Assembly: GCA_009838735.1 (NCBI GenBank)
Contig: VXQZ01000036.1
Span: 46,781 to 110,780, forward strand
DNA from: Chloroflexota bacterium
GTDB lineage: Bacteria > Chloroflexota > Dehalococcoidia > Bin125
Reading direction: 5' to 3'
Length of the DNA stretch: 64,000 nt
Shown piece by piece: positions 1 through 7,719 of this stretch. Each line of letters opens with the position of its first letter. Position 1 is the first letter of the stretch. Under the pieces are notes generated by a model. That model was not told where the DNA came from, did not search any database, and saw only the letters and a list, made by a program, of their open reading frames with translations. The position numbers and the translations under genes are program-made.

Positions 1-2
1 AC

Positions 3-305
3 ACCCATGGCGGTACCGCCGTCGCCCAGCTGCGGCTGGCGACCGACAGACGCCGCGAGAACGGGAACGACGAGACCGACTGGCACACGGTCGTCTGCTG
101 GGCCAAGCAGGCCGAAGCCGTGGCCGAGTACGTCCGCAAAGGCGAGCGGGTCTACGTCGCCGGACGGCTGCAGCAGCACAGCTGGGAGACCGACGGCGGC
201 GAGCGCCGCAGCCAGATCGAGATCCACGCCTCCGAGGTGATCTTCCTCGGCTCGGGCAACGGCAACGGTCGCAGTTCCGGCAACGACGGCAACCAGCCCT
301 TCTAA
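3..305 (+). CDS. ssb: Single-stranded DNA-binding protein SSB, 3' part (5' end outside window)
   Basis: Reading frame 3 is open from the left edge to TAA at 303-305. It encodes the C-terminal two thirds of an OB-fold SSB: the AVAQLRLATDRR strand, DWHTVVCWAKQAEAVAEYVRKG, VYVAGRLQ, and an IEIHASEVIFL strand. A short Gly/Asn/Ser-rich linker follows and ends NQPF. The usual SSB tip is an acidic residue pattern ending in PF, so the partner-binding tail is short but recognisable. SSB coats single-stranded DNA during replication and conjugation. The true start lies upstream of the window. As first gene of an array with radC, a DUF6094 methylase and an SNF2 helicase, it is likely an element-borne copy rather than the housekeeping one, which is inference. 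Confidence 0.85.
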   Translation, partial: THGGTAVAQLRLATDRRRENGNDETDWHTVVCWAKQAEAVAEYVRKGERVYVAGRLQQHSWETDGGERRSQIEIHASEVIFLGSGNGNGRSSGNDGNQPF

Positions 306-366
306 CCCTCCATCGTTCATCGACGCCTCGAACAAGGCGCACCACCCCGCATCAGGTGTGGGGCAG

Positions 367-401
367 GCGGGGCCGTGCTCCCTCGTGGGACGCGGCCCCG
401 C
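367..401 (+). terminator. GC hairpin between ssb and radC-like gene
   Basis: Perfect 9-bp stem, 367-375 with 393-401, and a 17-nt loop. There is no U-run after it, and the next ribosome binding site starts 16 nt further on. It could be a weak terminator, an attenuator or an RNA-processing/stability hairpin. It belongs to a series of similar hairpins in this array. Confidence 0.5.
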
Positions 402-429
402 TTCGCGTTCACACAGAAAGGACCTCCGA

Positions 430-957
430 ATGACCTCCGCGCGCCAGCTTCCCCTGATCCCGTCCACTTCCGATCCCGAACGGCAGGCGCTGCTCGACGC
501 GCTGCGCCAGAACCTGCACGTGCTGGGCGAACTTGCGATCCGCTACGAGGTCGAGACCCGGCCCGAGCGCCCCCAGGACATGCCCATCATCTACCGGCCC
601 GAATCGGTCGTCGATCTGCTGGGCGATGAGATGAGCAGCCTGGCCCAGGAGCAGGTACGGGTGCTGCTCCTGGATAGAAAGAACCGGGTCGTCGGCCAGC
701 GCACGATTTACCAGGGCAATGCCTATGCGGCGCTGGTTCGGCCGGCCGAGGTCTTCCGGCCCGCCGTGATCGAGTCGGCCCCGCACATCGTCGTGGTCCA
801 CTGCCATCCCAGCGGGGATCCGGAACCGAGCCGCGACGACATCAAGCTGACCAAGGACCTGACCGAGGTCGGCAATCTCCTCGGCATCGAGCTGCTCGAC
901 CACGTCGTAATCGGTTCCGACGGCTGGGTCTCGATCAAGCAGCAGGGCCTCGCCTGA
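430..957 (+). CDS. RadC/JAB-domain protein (MPN+ metalloprotease-like)
   Basis: 175 aa. The C-terminal half carries the RadC/JAB signature H-C-H-P-S-G-D-P-x-P-S-x-x-D at about residues 124-137, with all expected zinc ligands. It is followed by LLGIELLDHVVIG, the usual RadC C-terminal core. The N-terminal helix-hairpin-helix region of chromosomal RadC is missing; instead there is about 50 aa of helical sequence, as in mobile-element RadC proteins linked to anti-restriction modules. The start at 430 is chosen for the AAAGGA site 8 nt upstream (417-422). An upstream in-frame start at 358 has none and overlaps the hairpin. The biochemical role of RadC proteins is unsettled. Confidence 0.8.
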   Translation: MTSARQLPLIPSTSDPERQALLDALRQNLHVLGELAIRYEVETRPERPQDMPIIYRPESVVDLLGDEMSSLAQEQVRVLLLDRKNRVVGQRTIYQGNAYAALVRPAEVFRPAVIESAPHIVVVHCHPSGDPEPSRDDIKLTKDLTEVGNLLGIELLDHVVIGSDGWVSIKQQGLA

Positions 958-997
958 CCCGGCTCACCCACACACCCATCCATCGAAAGGACGAGCA

Positions 998-1648
998 ATG
1001 CTCGACACCCCAACCACGTCTTCCTCTGAAGACGAAAACACCGGACCGGTCTACACGATCACCGCAGGCGGTTTCTCCGCCACCTGTGACGCCTTCGCCT
1101 CCGACCCCGAGCAGAACCAGCTCTGGTTCTGTTCGATGGTCGGCGCCCAGACCTCGCTCAAGGCGATCTGGGCGGCATTGCTCAACTCGCCGCCCTCGCC
1201 CGCCTTCCTGATCAAGGGGGCCGTGGACGAGCTGCACGAGGGCGGCTACGAACGTTGCCAGATCCCCGAGGCCAGCATCGGCACCTGGAAGACCAAAATC
1301 GCGCGGCTCCCGCAAGCAGGCGCCTGGCACGCCATGGTCTACACGCAGATGGCGGAGCTCTCCTTTGAGCGCGAGGCCTTCCTGCTCCTGACCCCGGACG
1401 CTTCAGAGGCGCCGGCGCTGCACCTGCGCTTCCTCAACCAGCGCACCGAGCTGCCGATCCACCGCAGCTGGGCCGGATGGTTGTGGGAACAGGGACTGGA
1501 CTGGGAGGCCATCCGGCCGCTCAAGTCGGCGGGCCTGCACGCCTGGTACTGCCACCACGAGTCGCAGCAGCTGGAGAGCGAGCTCTCGGCCGCCGTCCGG
1601 TACGGCGCGCTCCGGTTGCCGCGCCAGCTGAACGGAGCCGCGGCATGA
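998..1648 (+). CDS. Hypothetical protein, 216 aa
   Basis: Unrecognised. ATG follows a CGAAAGGA ribosome binding site (982-989). The protein is Trp-rich in the middle (GWLWEQGLDW), without a signal peptide or membrane segment, and ends in a basic stretch. Codon use matches its neighbours. The stop overlaps the next start in an ATGA, so it is translationally coupled to three small downstream genes and then to the methylase. A role in DNA metabolism of the element is only suggested by context. Confidence 0.7.
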   Translation: MLDTPTTSSSEDENTGPVYTITAGGFSATCDAFASDPEQNQLWFCSMVGAQTSLKAIWAALLNSPPSPAFLIKGAVDELHEGGYERCQIPEASIGTWKTKIARLPQAGAWHAMVYTQMAELSFEREAFLLLTPDASEAPALHLRFLNQRTELPIHRSWAGWLWEQGLDWEAIRPLKSAGLHAWYCHHESQQLESELSAAVRYGALRLPRQLNGAAA

Positions 1649-1836
1649 GCCACCGCTACGTCACGGTCACGGTCGAGACCCGGGCCGGAGAAGACGAGAT
1701 CACGGGCGAAGAGATCACGGCGATCTACAACCTCGACCTGGAGGAAGACGCCGCCTACATCGACGGCGAGGTTCACGAGGACCTGCACGACCACCTGCTC
1801 AACCTGCTTGAGCAGTACGGGGGAGCAGGCGGATGA
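1645..1836 (+). CDS. Small acidic hypothetical protein, 63 aa
   Basis: ATG at 1645 overlaps the upstream TGA (ATGA). The product is strongly acidic (GEDEITGEEITAIYNLDLEEDAAY) with a His/Asp/Leu-rich C-terminal helix (HEDLHDHLLNLLEQ). That helix resembles the C-terminus of the 80-aa protein two genes downstream (AEDLEDHLVGLVEADD), so the two may be distant paralogues. Acidic small proteins in such arrays can be DNA mimics or subunits of larger complexes, but nothing here proves either. Confidence 0.6.
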   Translation: MSHRYVTVTVETRAGEDEITGEEITAIYNLDLEEDAAYIDGEVHEDLHDHLLNLLEQYGGAGG

Positions 1837-2048
1837 ACGTCCCGGACAAGGGTTTCGAGCAGGTTGAGCTCGCAACCGGAAACGACATCGCGGCCTACTA
1901 CGACCGAGCCAACGACCAGGCCGTCGTCTTCGCCTTCCTACCGGAAGAGGACGACACCGTCAGCGCCGCGATCACGCTCGCGAACACCGATGTGGAGCGG
2001 GCGCAAGCGCTGATCCAGGCGTTCAGAGACCTGGAGGCCGATCGATGA
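1833..2048 (+). CDS. Small acidic hypothetical protein, 71 aa
   Basis: Starts in an ATGA overlap with the preceding gene and ends in an ATGA overlap with the following one. The sequence alternates beta-like strands (AVVFAFLPEEDDTVSAAITLA) with a C-terminal amphipathic helix (ERAQALIQAFRDLEADR). No family is recognised. It is the middle member of a tightly coupled trio, so stoichiometric expression with its neighbours is likely. Confidence 0.6.
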   Translation: MNVPDKGFEQVELATGNDIAAYYDRANDQAVVFAFLPEEDDTVSAAITLANTDVERAQALIQAFRDLEADR

Positions 2049-2287
2049 CCAAGGCTGAAGCCAGCTGCGATCAAGTCGAACTCGCAGCCGGGGACGAGGC
2101 CTCGACCGACCAGGATCGATGGAGCGACGAGATCATCGTCACGGTCCGCCAGGGCCTGGACGAGACGGCCCGCTGGTGGCTCCAGCGGCCGCAGTCCGAC
2201 TGGCAGATCGCCCAGATCGCGGAAGACCTCGAAGACCACTTGGTCGGCCTCGTTGAGGCCGACGACCAACGAAAGGACCACCCATGA
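2045..2287 (+). CDS. Small acidic hypothetical protein, 80 aa
   Basis: Third member of the ATGA-coupled trio; its own stop overlaps the ATG of the methylase (2284). There is a Trp-rich segment (ETARWWLQRPQSDWQ) and an acidic helical C-terminus similar to that of the 63-aa protein at 1645. No known domain is recognised. Direct coupling to the methylase suggests a partner or regulator of that enzyme, which is inference. Confidence 0.6.
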   Translation: MTKAEASCDQVELAAGDEASTDQDRWSDEIIVTVRQGLDETARWWLQRPQSDWQIAQIAEDLEDHLVGLVEADDQRKDHP

Positions 2288-3312
2288 GACTCGGAGGCCA
2301 ACTGAAGGGGGGATACTATCCGACCCCGCCGCGCGTGGTCGACCACGTCCGCTCGCTGCTGTTCGCGCCCATTCGCTACGGCCGCAACCGGAACGACATC
2401 GTCAGGCTGCTGGACCCCTGCTGCGGCCCGGGCGACGCGCTCAGGCAGCTGGCGGACTCGCTGAACCGCCACGTGACGGTCGAGACCTACGGAGTCGAAC
2501 TCCACGCCGAACGCGCGCAAGAGGCGGCCGAACGGCTCGACCACTCGCTCTCGAGCGACCTTTTCCGCTGCTCGATCGCCAACCGCACGTTCAACCTGCT
2601 CTGGCTCAACCCGCCCTACGACTGGGACCGGGAAGACAAGCGGGTCGAGCAGGCGTTCCTCACGCACTGTTCGAGGTATCTGGAGCCGGACGGGGTGCTG
2701 GTCTACATCATCCCGCTCAACCAGGTCCCGACCTCGGCCCGCTTCCTGACCACCAACTACCGGCGCGTCCGGGCCTGGGCCTTCCCCGAGCCGGAGGTCG
2801 AGCAGTTCGACCAGGTCGTCGTCATCGGCGTGCGCAAGCCGCAGCCGCGGCCTGACGCGCGCGCGATGCAAGAGCTGATCGCGAGCGTCGACGACCTCGC
2901 GCCGCTGGGCCGTGACCTCACGCCCGAGTACGACGTGGGCATGTCGCCGCCCGGCCCGGTGATGTTCACGACTCGGGTGATCGACTTCAGCAAGGCGGTC
3001 GCCGAGGCGGGCACGCGCGGCCTCTGGACCCAGGACGAGATCACCGAAGCGTTCTGGCCGCCGACCGACGCGACCGCGCGGCCGCTGATGCCGCTGCGCA
3101 AGGGGCACCTGGCGATGCTGGTCGCGGCCGGCTTCCTCGACAACCTCGAACTGGAGACGCAGGAGTCACGCGTGCTGGTCAAGGGCCAGACCAAGAAGGA
3201 GATGGTCCTGGTCGAGGAGGGCGAGACGCACGACGTCTACCGCGAGCAGCTGCGCACCAGCGTGGTCACGCTCGACCTCGACTCGGGCCGGATCGAACGG
3301 ATCGAGGCCTAG
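2284..3312 (+). CDS. DUF6094-type class I SAM-dependent DNA methyltransferase
   Basis: 342 aa. Motif I is D-P-C-C-G-P-G-D at residues 44-51 (SAM binding). The catalytic NPPY, as in adenine-N6 DNA methyltransferases, is at 109-112, followed by DWD. The N-terminus (GGYYPTPPRVVDHV) matches the start typical of DUF6094 proteins of mobile elements. The rest, about residues 190-342, is a beta-rich tail of unknown role. No restriction enzyme or target-recognition domain lies next to it, so it is probably an orphan methylase protecting or marking element DNA. The ribosome binding site is CGAAAGGA. It sits at the end of the coupled small-gene group. Confidence 0.75.
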   Translation: MRLGGQLKGGYYPTPPRVVDHVRSLLFAPIRYGRNRNDIVRLLDPCCGPGDALRQLADSLNRHVTVETYGVELHAERAQEAAERLDHSLSSDLFRCSIANRTFNLLWLNPPYDWDREDKRVEQAFLTHCSRYLEPDGVLVYIIPLNQVPTSARFLTTNYRRVRAWAFPEPEVEQFDQVVVIGVRKPQPRPDARAMQELIASVDDLAPLGRDLTPEYDVGMSPPGPVMFTTRVIDFSKAVAEAGTRGLWTQDEITEAFWPPTDATARPLMPLRKGHLAMLVAAGFLDNLELETQESRVLVKGQTKKEMVLVEEGETHDVYREQLRTSVVTLDLDSGRIERIEA

Positions 3313-3324
3313 CCGGCCGAGCCC

Positions 3325-3343
3325 GGGCGAGGACCGCTCGCCC
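3325..3343 (+). terminator. GC hairpin after methylase gene
   Basis: 7-bp stem (3325-3331 with 3337-3343), 5-nt loop, no U-run. Sits 12 nt after the stop codon. Confidence 0.35.
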
Positions 3344-3403
3344 AACCACCTGCCACCACAACCCGGCGGCCCACCGCCACTGAGACACACCCGAAAGGAA
3401 CCC

Positions 3404-3856
3404 ATGACCACCGAGACCACCAGCCGACCCGACTACCAGCCTTACACGGACTGGCACTGCGAGCACCACCGGGACGAGGCCTACGCCGGTCCCGTCCTCT
3501 ACGTCCTCGTCGACGAGACCGAGACCACGGCGACCCCGCTCTGCACGGACTGCGCGCAGAGCCTGCTGCTCACCTTCGCGGCGCAGCAGGAGGCCGAGGC
3601 CGAGCGGCGCCCGCGTTCGTTCGAGGTGATCACCGTCGCCGCCTACATCGAGGCCTTGAGGGGCTTGCCGCCGATCGGCTGCCCCTGGCCCGCCTACGGC
3701 GAGGACGAGACCGGAGCGATTGCGCCCTCCGGCGACGAGGAGTGCGATCACCACTTCTATCTTCCGGCGCGCCCGACCCACGAGCAGCTGACCTCGCTGG
3801 TCGAGGACGCCATGGGCCACGCCTGCGCACACCCGCGCGAGCACCGCGAGTTCTAG
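3404..3856 (+). CDS. Hypothetical Cys/His-containing protein, 150 aa
   Basis: Starts after a strong CGAAAGGA site. The N-terminal half has two Cys/His clusters (WHCEHH near residue 19, CTDC near 47) that could bind a metal ion. A second Cys/His group lies near the C-terminus (DEECDHHFY, ACAHPREH). No family is recognised. The protein is acidic, has no signal or membrane segment, and is flanked on both sides by hairpins, so it is probably a separately tuned unit of the array. Confidence 0.6.
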   Translation: MTTETTSRPDYQPYTDWHCEHHRDEAYAGPVLYVLVDETETTATPLCTDCAQSLLLTFAAQQEAEAERRPRSFEVITVAAYIEALRGLPPIGCPWPAYGEDETGAIAPSGDEECDHHFYLPARPTHEQLTSLVEDAMGHACAHPREHREF

Positions 3857-3863
3857 CCATCCG

Positions 3864-3879
3864 CCCGCACACGCGCGGG
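3864..3879 (+). terminator. Short GC hairpin
   Basis: 5-bp stem (CCCGC at 3864-3868 with GCGGG at 3875-3879), 6-nt loop, in the 41-nt gap before the next gene. Weak alone; listed because the same arrangement recurs in this array. Confidence 0.25.
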
Positions 3880-3897
3880 TACGAACAGGAGACCACC

Positions 3898-4074
3898 TTG
3901 CCCCGACTCAGAGTCCACTACGCCTGCGACCGCTGCGGGCACACGTCGACCGCGGAGTACTTCGACTACCGCTACCACGAGACGGAAGTTGTCCGCGCTC
4001 CCTGCGACGGCTGCGGCTTCATGACCGAGCACACGCCGAAGAGTTCCGACCGGATCGAGGACCACCAACGCTAG
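3898..4074 (+). CDS. Small zinc-ribbon protein, 58 aa (TTG start)
   Basis: The likely start is TTG at 3898, because an AGGAGA site lies 5-10 nt upstream and the frame before it is not protein-like. The product has two knuckles, CDRC (with GH following) and CDGC, spaced as in a rubredoxin-like zinc ribbon. A short polar tail follows. Such mini-ribbons often bind nucleic acid or act as accessory subunits, but function is unknown. Its TAG is followed by the strongest hairpin of the array. Confidence 0.6.
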   Translation: MPRLRVHYACDRCGHTSTAEYFDYRYHETEVVRAPCDGCGFMTEHTPKSSDRIEDHQR

Positions 4075-4101
4075 ACGAACCGGCCACCCACCGAACCAAG
4101 C

Positions 4102-4134
4102 GAGCGGGCGAGGGCACACACCCCTCGCCCGCTC
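4102..4134 (+). terminator. Strong GC hairpin, 13-bp stem
   Basis: Perfect 13-bp stem (4102-4114 with 4122-4134), 7-nt CA-rich loop, followed by CTAGTCAG and no U-run. The next ribosome binding site follows within about 12 nt. Candidate attenuator, terminator or processing site. Confidence 0.6.
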
Positions 4135-4156
4135 TAGTCAGATACGGAGACCTGAC

Positions 4157-4468
4157 ATGACCCAGACTACCCAGTGCGGCTTCTGCCGCGAGACCTACGA
4201 GGTCGAAGACCAGACCTATACGCCCGACGCCCTCGCCCTGCCGCTTAACCAGTGCGCGGCCTGCGCTCGCCAGGAGGCCCGCGCAAACCGCGAGCGCGAG
4301 TATCCGATGTTCGACCAAACGTCCGTCAACCGCATCTCGGTCGAGCAGCAGGTGCTGGCCGAGAGCACGGCTCCCGACGGCCGCTACGTCGAGCGTTGGC
4401 GGCCCGACGACCGGGTCGAGCTGGTCGCCTGGCAGCCCAGCGACCTGGTCTGGCTGACCGATGCCTGA
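4157..4468 (+). CDS. Small zinc-ribbon hypothetical protein, 103 aa
   Basis: Two CxxC pairs, CGFC near residue 7 and CAAC near 34, make a probable N-terminal zinc ribbon. It is followed by a charged segment and a Trp-containing C-terminus (RVELVAWQPSDLVWL). The ATG follows a GGAGA site. The stop lies 8 nt inside the next gene, so the two are coupled. No named family is recognised; another member of the set of tiny metal-binding proteins carried here. Confidence 0.6.
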   Translation: MTQTTQCGFCRETYEVEDQTYTPDALALPLNQCAACARQEARANREREYPMFDQTSVNRISVEQQVLAESTAPDGRYVERWRPDDRVELVAWQPSDLVWLTDA

Positions 4469-4652
4469 ACAGAGACCGGCCTCGTACGACTTCGACGCCA
4501 CCGTCACGATCGGCCAAGTCGTCAATGAGCTGTTCGAGTTGGGCTGGCTCGACCTGGACGACTTCGCCGACCGAGATATCGCTCGGCTCTTGACCGAGCG
4601 GCTCAGCGAGCTCGCCCCGGAGCGGCAGCTGACGCTCGCGCTCACGGCCTAA
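4461..4652 (+). CDS. Small acidic hypothetical protein, 63 aa
   Basis: Overlaps the upstream gene by 8 nt, which supports coupled translation. The sequence is mainly helical and acidic (ELFELGWLDLDDFADRDIARLLTERLSEL). No family, motif or membrane segment is seen. It is followed by a 10-bp-stem hairpin. Confidence 0.5.
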   Translation: MPEQRPASYDFDATVTIGQVVNELFELGWLDLDDFADRDIARLLTERLSELAPERQLTLALTA

Positions 4653-4675
4653 ACCATCGACCGCCCATTCATCCG

Positions 4676-4709
4676 CCCGACCCGCCGGCCATGCGCAGTG
4701 CGGGTCGGG
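4676..4709 (+). terminator. GC hairpin, 10-bp stem
   Basis: Perfect stem 4676-4685 with 4700-4709, 14-nt loop, no U-run, about 20 nt before the next ATG. Confidence 0.5.
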
Positions 4710-4728
4710 CCGGAACGGAACCCTACCC

Positions 4729-4917
4729 ATGAACCCCTGGCTGAACCGCGAAGGCTGCCACATCTACTTCGACCGGATCACGCCGATCGACGAGCACGGC
4801 CAAGACGCCGCCGAACCCACCTTCCGCTACTGGTGCGCCAGTTGCGGACGCGACCACGACGAGTACGAAGACCTGGCCGACTGCGTCCGAGACGCCTGGC
4901 GTCACATCGAGGAGTAA
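4729..4917 (+). CDS. Small hypothetical protein, 62 aa (paralogue of next gene)
   Basis: Clearly paralogous to the gene at 4924: both have a GC-I-F/Y-F-(D/E)-x(3)-(P/A)IDEHG N-terminus, a Trp-Cys segment (YWCASCGRDHDEYE) and an ADCVRDAWRHIEE C-terminus. CASC plus a downstream Cys and His could hold zinc. Only 6 nt separate the two genes. Function unknown; tandem duplication just before the helicase suggests a heterodimeric accessory, which is inference. Confidence 0.6.
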   Translation: MNPWLNREGCHIYFDRITPIDEHGQDAAEPTFRYWCASCGRDHDEYEDLADCVRDAWRHIEE

Positions 4918-4923
4918 CCCCGC

Positions 4924-5121
4924 ATGACTGAGTGGAGCATCAAGCACGGCTGCGAGATCTTCTTCGAGGAGCTCGTCGCCATCGACGAACACGGCGAGCG
5001 GACCGCGGGCAGCACCTTCAGCTGGTGGTGCCGCTGCGGTCTCAACCGCGACGAGTACGAACGACTGGCCGACTGCGTCCACGCGGCGCGGGCCCACATC
5101 GAGGAGGAGCCCCAACCATGA
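4924..5121 (+). CDS. Small hypothetical protein, 65 aa (paralogue of preceding gene)
   Basis: Tandem paralogue of the 62-aa protein at 4729, sharing IDEHG, WWC/YWC, (D/E)YE(R/D)LADCV and HIEE. It differs in the knuckle (CRC instead of CASC), so metal binding may be altered. The TGA overlaps the helicase ATG in ATGA (5118-5121). This coupling is the reason for placing the helicase start at 5118. Confidence 0.6.
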   Translation: MTEWSIKHGCEIFFEELVAIDEHGERTAGSTFSWWCRCGLNRDEYERLADCVHAARAHIEEEPQP

Positions 5122-7475
5122 ACCTGTCCGAGTTTATCGACACCTACCGCGAGGCGATCACCAAGCGAATCGTCCACAGCTACCCGCCCCGCTACCGGCC
5201 CCAGGCGGACGACCGCCCGTTGCCCCAACTCAAGCGCCGACCGATGGGCGCCCAGGAGACCGCGATCCGCGGGGCTGCCCTGAGCCTCACCGAACAGCGC
5301 GGCACGACCGTGGTCGGCGAGATGGGCGTGGGCAAGACGTTCATCGCCATCGCCGCCGCCCAGCTGGCTGGCTTCAAGCGGGTGCTGGTGCTATGCCCGC
5401 CGCACCTGGTCGGTAAGTGGCAGCGTGAGATAGAGGAGACGATCCCCTTGGTCCGCACCGGGATCGCCGACTCGATCAGCGACCTGGAGCAACTGCGCCG
5501 CCAGGAGGGCGCAGGGCCGCAGTACGTGGTCATGTCGCACTCGCGGGCCAAGCTGGGCCACCGCTTCCGCCCCGCCTACTGGATGCGCCGGCTGCAGGAC
5601 GAGGACGGCCTGCCCGTCCGCGACGAGGAGACCGGGGAGTTCGTCATGACCCCGGCCTGTCCCGACTGCACCGCGCAGATCGTGGACGCGGAAGGCGTCC
5701 CCGTGACGCACCGGCAGCTGGACAAGAAGCGTCACAGTTGCCCCAAGTGCGGGACGCCCTTGTGGACGGCCGAGGCGCGGCCGGTCGAGACCGAGACGAG
5801 CGGCTACAACGCCGGCCTTGTGGCGCGGCGGACGCCCGGACAGGGGCCGCGCAAGTACCCCCTCGCCGACTACGTCAAGCAGCACATGCGCGGCTACTTC
5901 GACCTCTTGATCGTGGACGAAGTGCATGAGATGAAGGCACGCGGCTCAGCCCAGGGCCTCTCGGCCGGCATCCTCGCCGACGCCTGCGGCAAGTCGCTGG
6001 CGCTCTCGGGCACCCTGATGGGAGGGTACGCTTCCACGCTGTTCCACTTGCTCTACCGGTTCTCGCCTGAGATTCGCTCGGAGTTCGGACGCTCGGACGA
6101 GCGCAAGTGGGTCGAGCGCTACGGCTTCCTCGAACAGCGCGTGCGACACGACCGCGACGACGACCCGACCGAGGACGGCTCGGTCTCTCGCCGGCGCAGT
6201 TACCGCAAGCAGGAGAAGGAGCGGCCGGGGATGGCGCCGGCGGCGCTGTTCCACCTGATAGGACACTCCTTGTTCCTGCGGTTGGCCGATGTCGCTTCGG
6301 AACTGCCGCCCTACGAGGAGCAGATCCAGGTCGCGAGCATGGACACGGAGGAAGGCATCCACGGGCTCTCACAGGCTTCGGCCTACCGCATCCTCGCCAC
6401 CGACCTCAAGCGGGCGCTGCTGCGCGCGATCGAGCGCGGCTCGCAGCGGCTGCTCTCGACCTACCTGCAGGCGCTCTTGGCCTATCCCGAGGGCTGCACC
6501 CGGGGCGAGTCGGTGTTCGACCCGGATACGGGCGACCTCATTGTGCAGCTGCCGCCGCTCGACCCAGAGCGCGTCTACCCCAAGGAGCAGCAGCTGATCG
6601 ACCTCGTCGCGCAGGAGCGCCTGGCGGGACGGCGGGTGCTGGTCTACGCGACGCACACGGGGACGCGCGACATCACCGGGCGGCTCGAAACGCTGCTCAC
6701 CCGGCACGGGTTCAAGACAGCGGTGATGAAGGCCGACCGGGTCCAACCGAAGCAACGCGAGGACTGGGTCCAGAAGCGGGTCGAGGAGGGCATCGATGTG
6801 CTCATCTGCCACCCCCGGTTGGTCCAGACCGGACTCGACCTGGTCGCGTTCCCAACGCTGATTTGGTACGAGACCGACTACTCGGTCTACACCATGCGCC
6901 AGGCCTCGCGCCGCTCCTGGCGGATCGGTCAGCACCGGCCGGTCAAGGTAGTGTTCATGGCCTACCGCTCGACGCTGCAGGCCGATGCGCTCAAGCTGGT
7001 CGCGCAGAAGCTGCAATCGTCCCTCGCGGTCGAGGGCGACCTGCCCGAGGACGGGCTAGCCGCCTACGGCGACACCGGCGACGACCTGATGATGGCTCTG
7101 GCCCGCAAGCTGGTCGCGGGCGAGACCGACGACGGAGAGGTCGAGGACATCTTCCGGCAAGCGCAGCAGGTCGCAGCCGAGGCAGACCACTTGCTGGTCG
7201 ATGCCGATTGGGAACGACCAGTAACCGAACTGGTGACGCCGGTCGCGGCGCTCCCGTCGGACGGTGAGCAACCGCTCGTCGAGCTGGTTCCCTGCGGCGG
7301 ACACCACGGCTCGTCCGAAGAGCAGCAGACGCTCTTCAGCTGGGCCGAGTTCCTTGCCGAAGAGCCTGACGAGCCAAAACCCCGCGGGCGCAACGCACCG
7401 CCTTCGGGACCGTCGCTGTTCGACTGGGCGCTGGAACGCGAGCAGGAGGCCGGACTCGTCGCCGCCGGCGGCTGA
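5118..7475 (+). CDS. SNF2-like DEAD/DEVH helicase with internal zinc ribbon
   Basis: 785 aa. Walker A GEMGVGKT is at residues 67-74, DEVH at 267-270, and motif Ia (LVLCPPHLVGKWQ) just after the P-loop. A CPDC...CPKC zinc-ribbon insertion lies at about 180-210 between motifs Ia and II. In the C-terminal helicase lobe, the motif V/VI region ends QASRRSWRIGQ at about 595-605, the SNF2/RapA hallmark. The last 120 aa are acidic and low-complexity. It is a probable ATP-driven DNA translocase. The longer upstream reading frame is rejected because it runs through the two small paralogues. Together with ssb, radC and the DUF6094 methylase it forms a cassette known from integrative elements. Confidence 0.85.
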   Translation: MNLSEFIDTYREAITKRIVHSYPPRYRPQADDRPLPQLKRRPMGAQETAIRGAALSLTEQRGTTVVGEMGVGKTFIAIAAAQLAGFKRVLVLCPPHLVGKWQREIEETIPLVRTGIADSISDLEQLRRQEGAGPQYVVMSHSRAKLGHRFRPAYWMRRLQDEDGLPVRDEETGEFVMTPACPDCTAQIVDAEGVPVTHRQLDKKRHSCPKCGTPLWTAEARPVETETSGYNAGLVARRTPGQGPRKYPLADYVKQHMRGYFDLLIVDEVHEMKARGSAQGLSAGILADACGKSLALSGTLMGGYASTLFHLLYRFSPEIRSEFGRSDERKWVERYGFLEQRVRHDRDDDPTEDGSVSRRRSYRKQEKERPGMAPAALFHLIGHSLFLRLADVASELPPYEEQIQVASMDTEEGIHGLSQASAYRILATDLKRALLRAIERGSQRLLSTYLQALLAYPEGCTRGESVFDPDTGDLIVQLPPLDPERVYPKEQQLIDLVAQERLAGRRVLVYATHTGTRDITGRLETLLTRHGFKTAVMKADRVQPKQREDWVQKRVEEGIDVLICHPRLVQTGLDLVAFPTLIWYETDYSVYTMRQASRRSWRIGQHRPVKVVFMAYRSTLQADALKLVAQKLQSSLAVEGDLPEDGLAAYGDTGDDLMMALARKLVAGETDDGEVEDIFRQAQQVAAEADHLLVDADWERPVTELVTPVAALPSDGEQPLVELVPCGGHHGSSEEQQTLFSWAEFLAEEPDEPKPRGRNAPPSGPSLFDWALEREQEAGLVAAGG

Positions 7476-7490
7476 GCGGCCCGCGACGCC

Positions 7491-7549
7491 GGAGGAGGTC
7501 ATCGTCAGCACGACGATGGCCTCCTCCTACCGCGTCTGTGCGGTGTTTT
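7491..7549 (+). terminator. Tandem hairpins ending the array
   Basis: First hairpin: 16-bp stem with one G-U pair (7491-7506 with 7512-7527) and a 5-nt loop. Second: ACCGC/GCGGT (7529-7533 with 7540-7544) followed directly by GTTTT. The second resembles a rho-independent terminator, so the array probably stops here. The imuB gene then has its own promoter region (7550-7719), in which a TTGACA-like box is visible at 7603-7608 but no convincing -10. Confidence 0.65.
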
Positions 7550-7719
7550 CTGCGTTTAAGCGGGTTGTTTCGGGCGGACCGGGGCTGAGCGCCCCACCGG
7601 CCCTTGACATATGCGCACCTCGATTGTGGAAATCCGTTCGATGTTTCGTCTCAGCACGTGATATCTCGACAAAGCTTTGTAAGATAGCGCGTACGTTCGA
7701 TTTAGGGACGGAGCAGCAG

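Noticed and set aside
7550..7719. Possible LexA/SOS box upstream of imuB
   Set aside because: GTTCG at 7694-7698 lacks a matching CGAAC arm at the right distance; only a single half-site.
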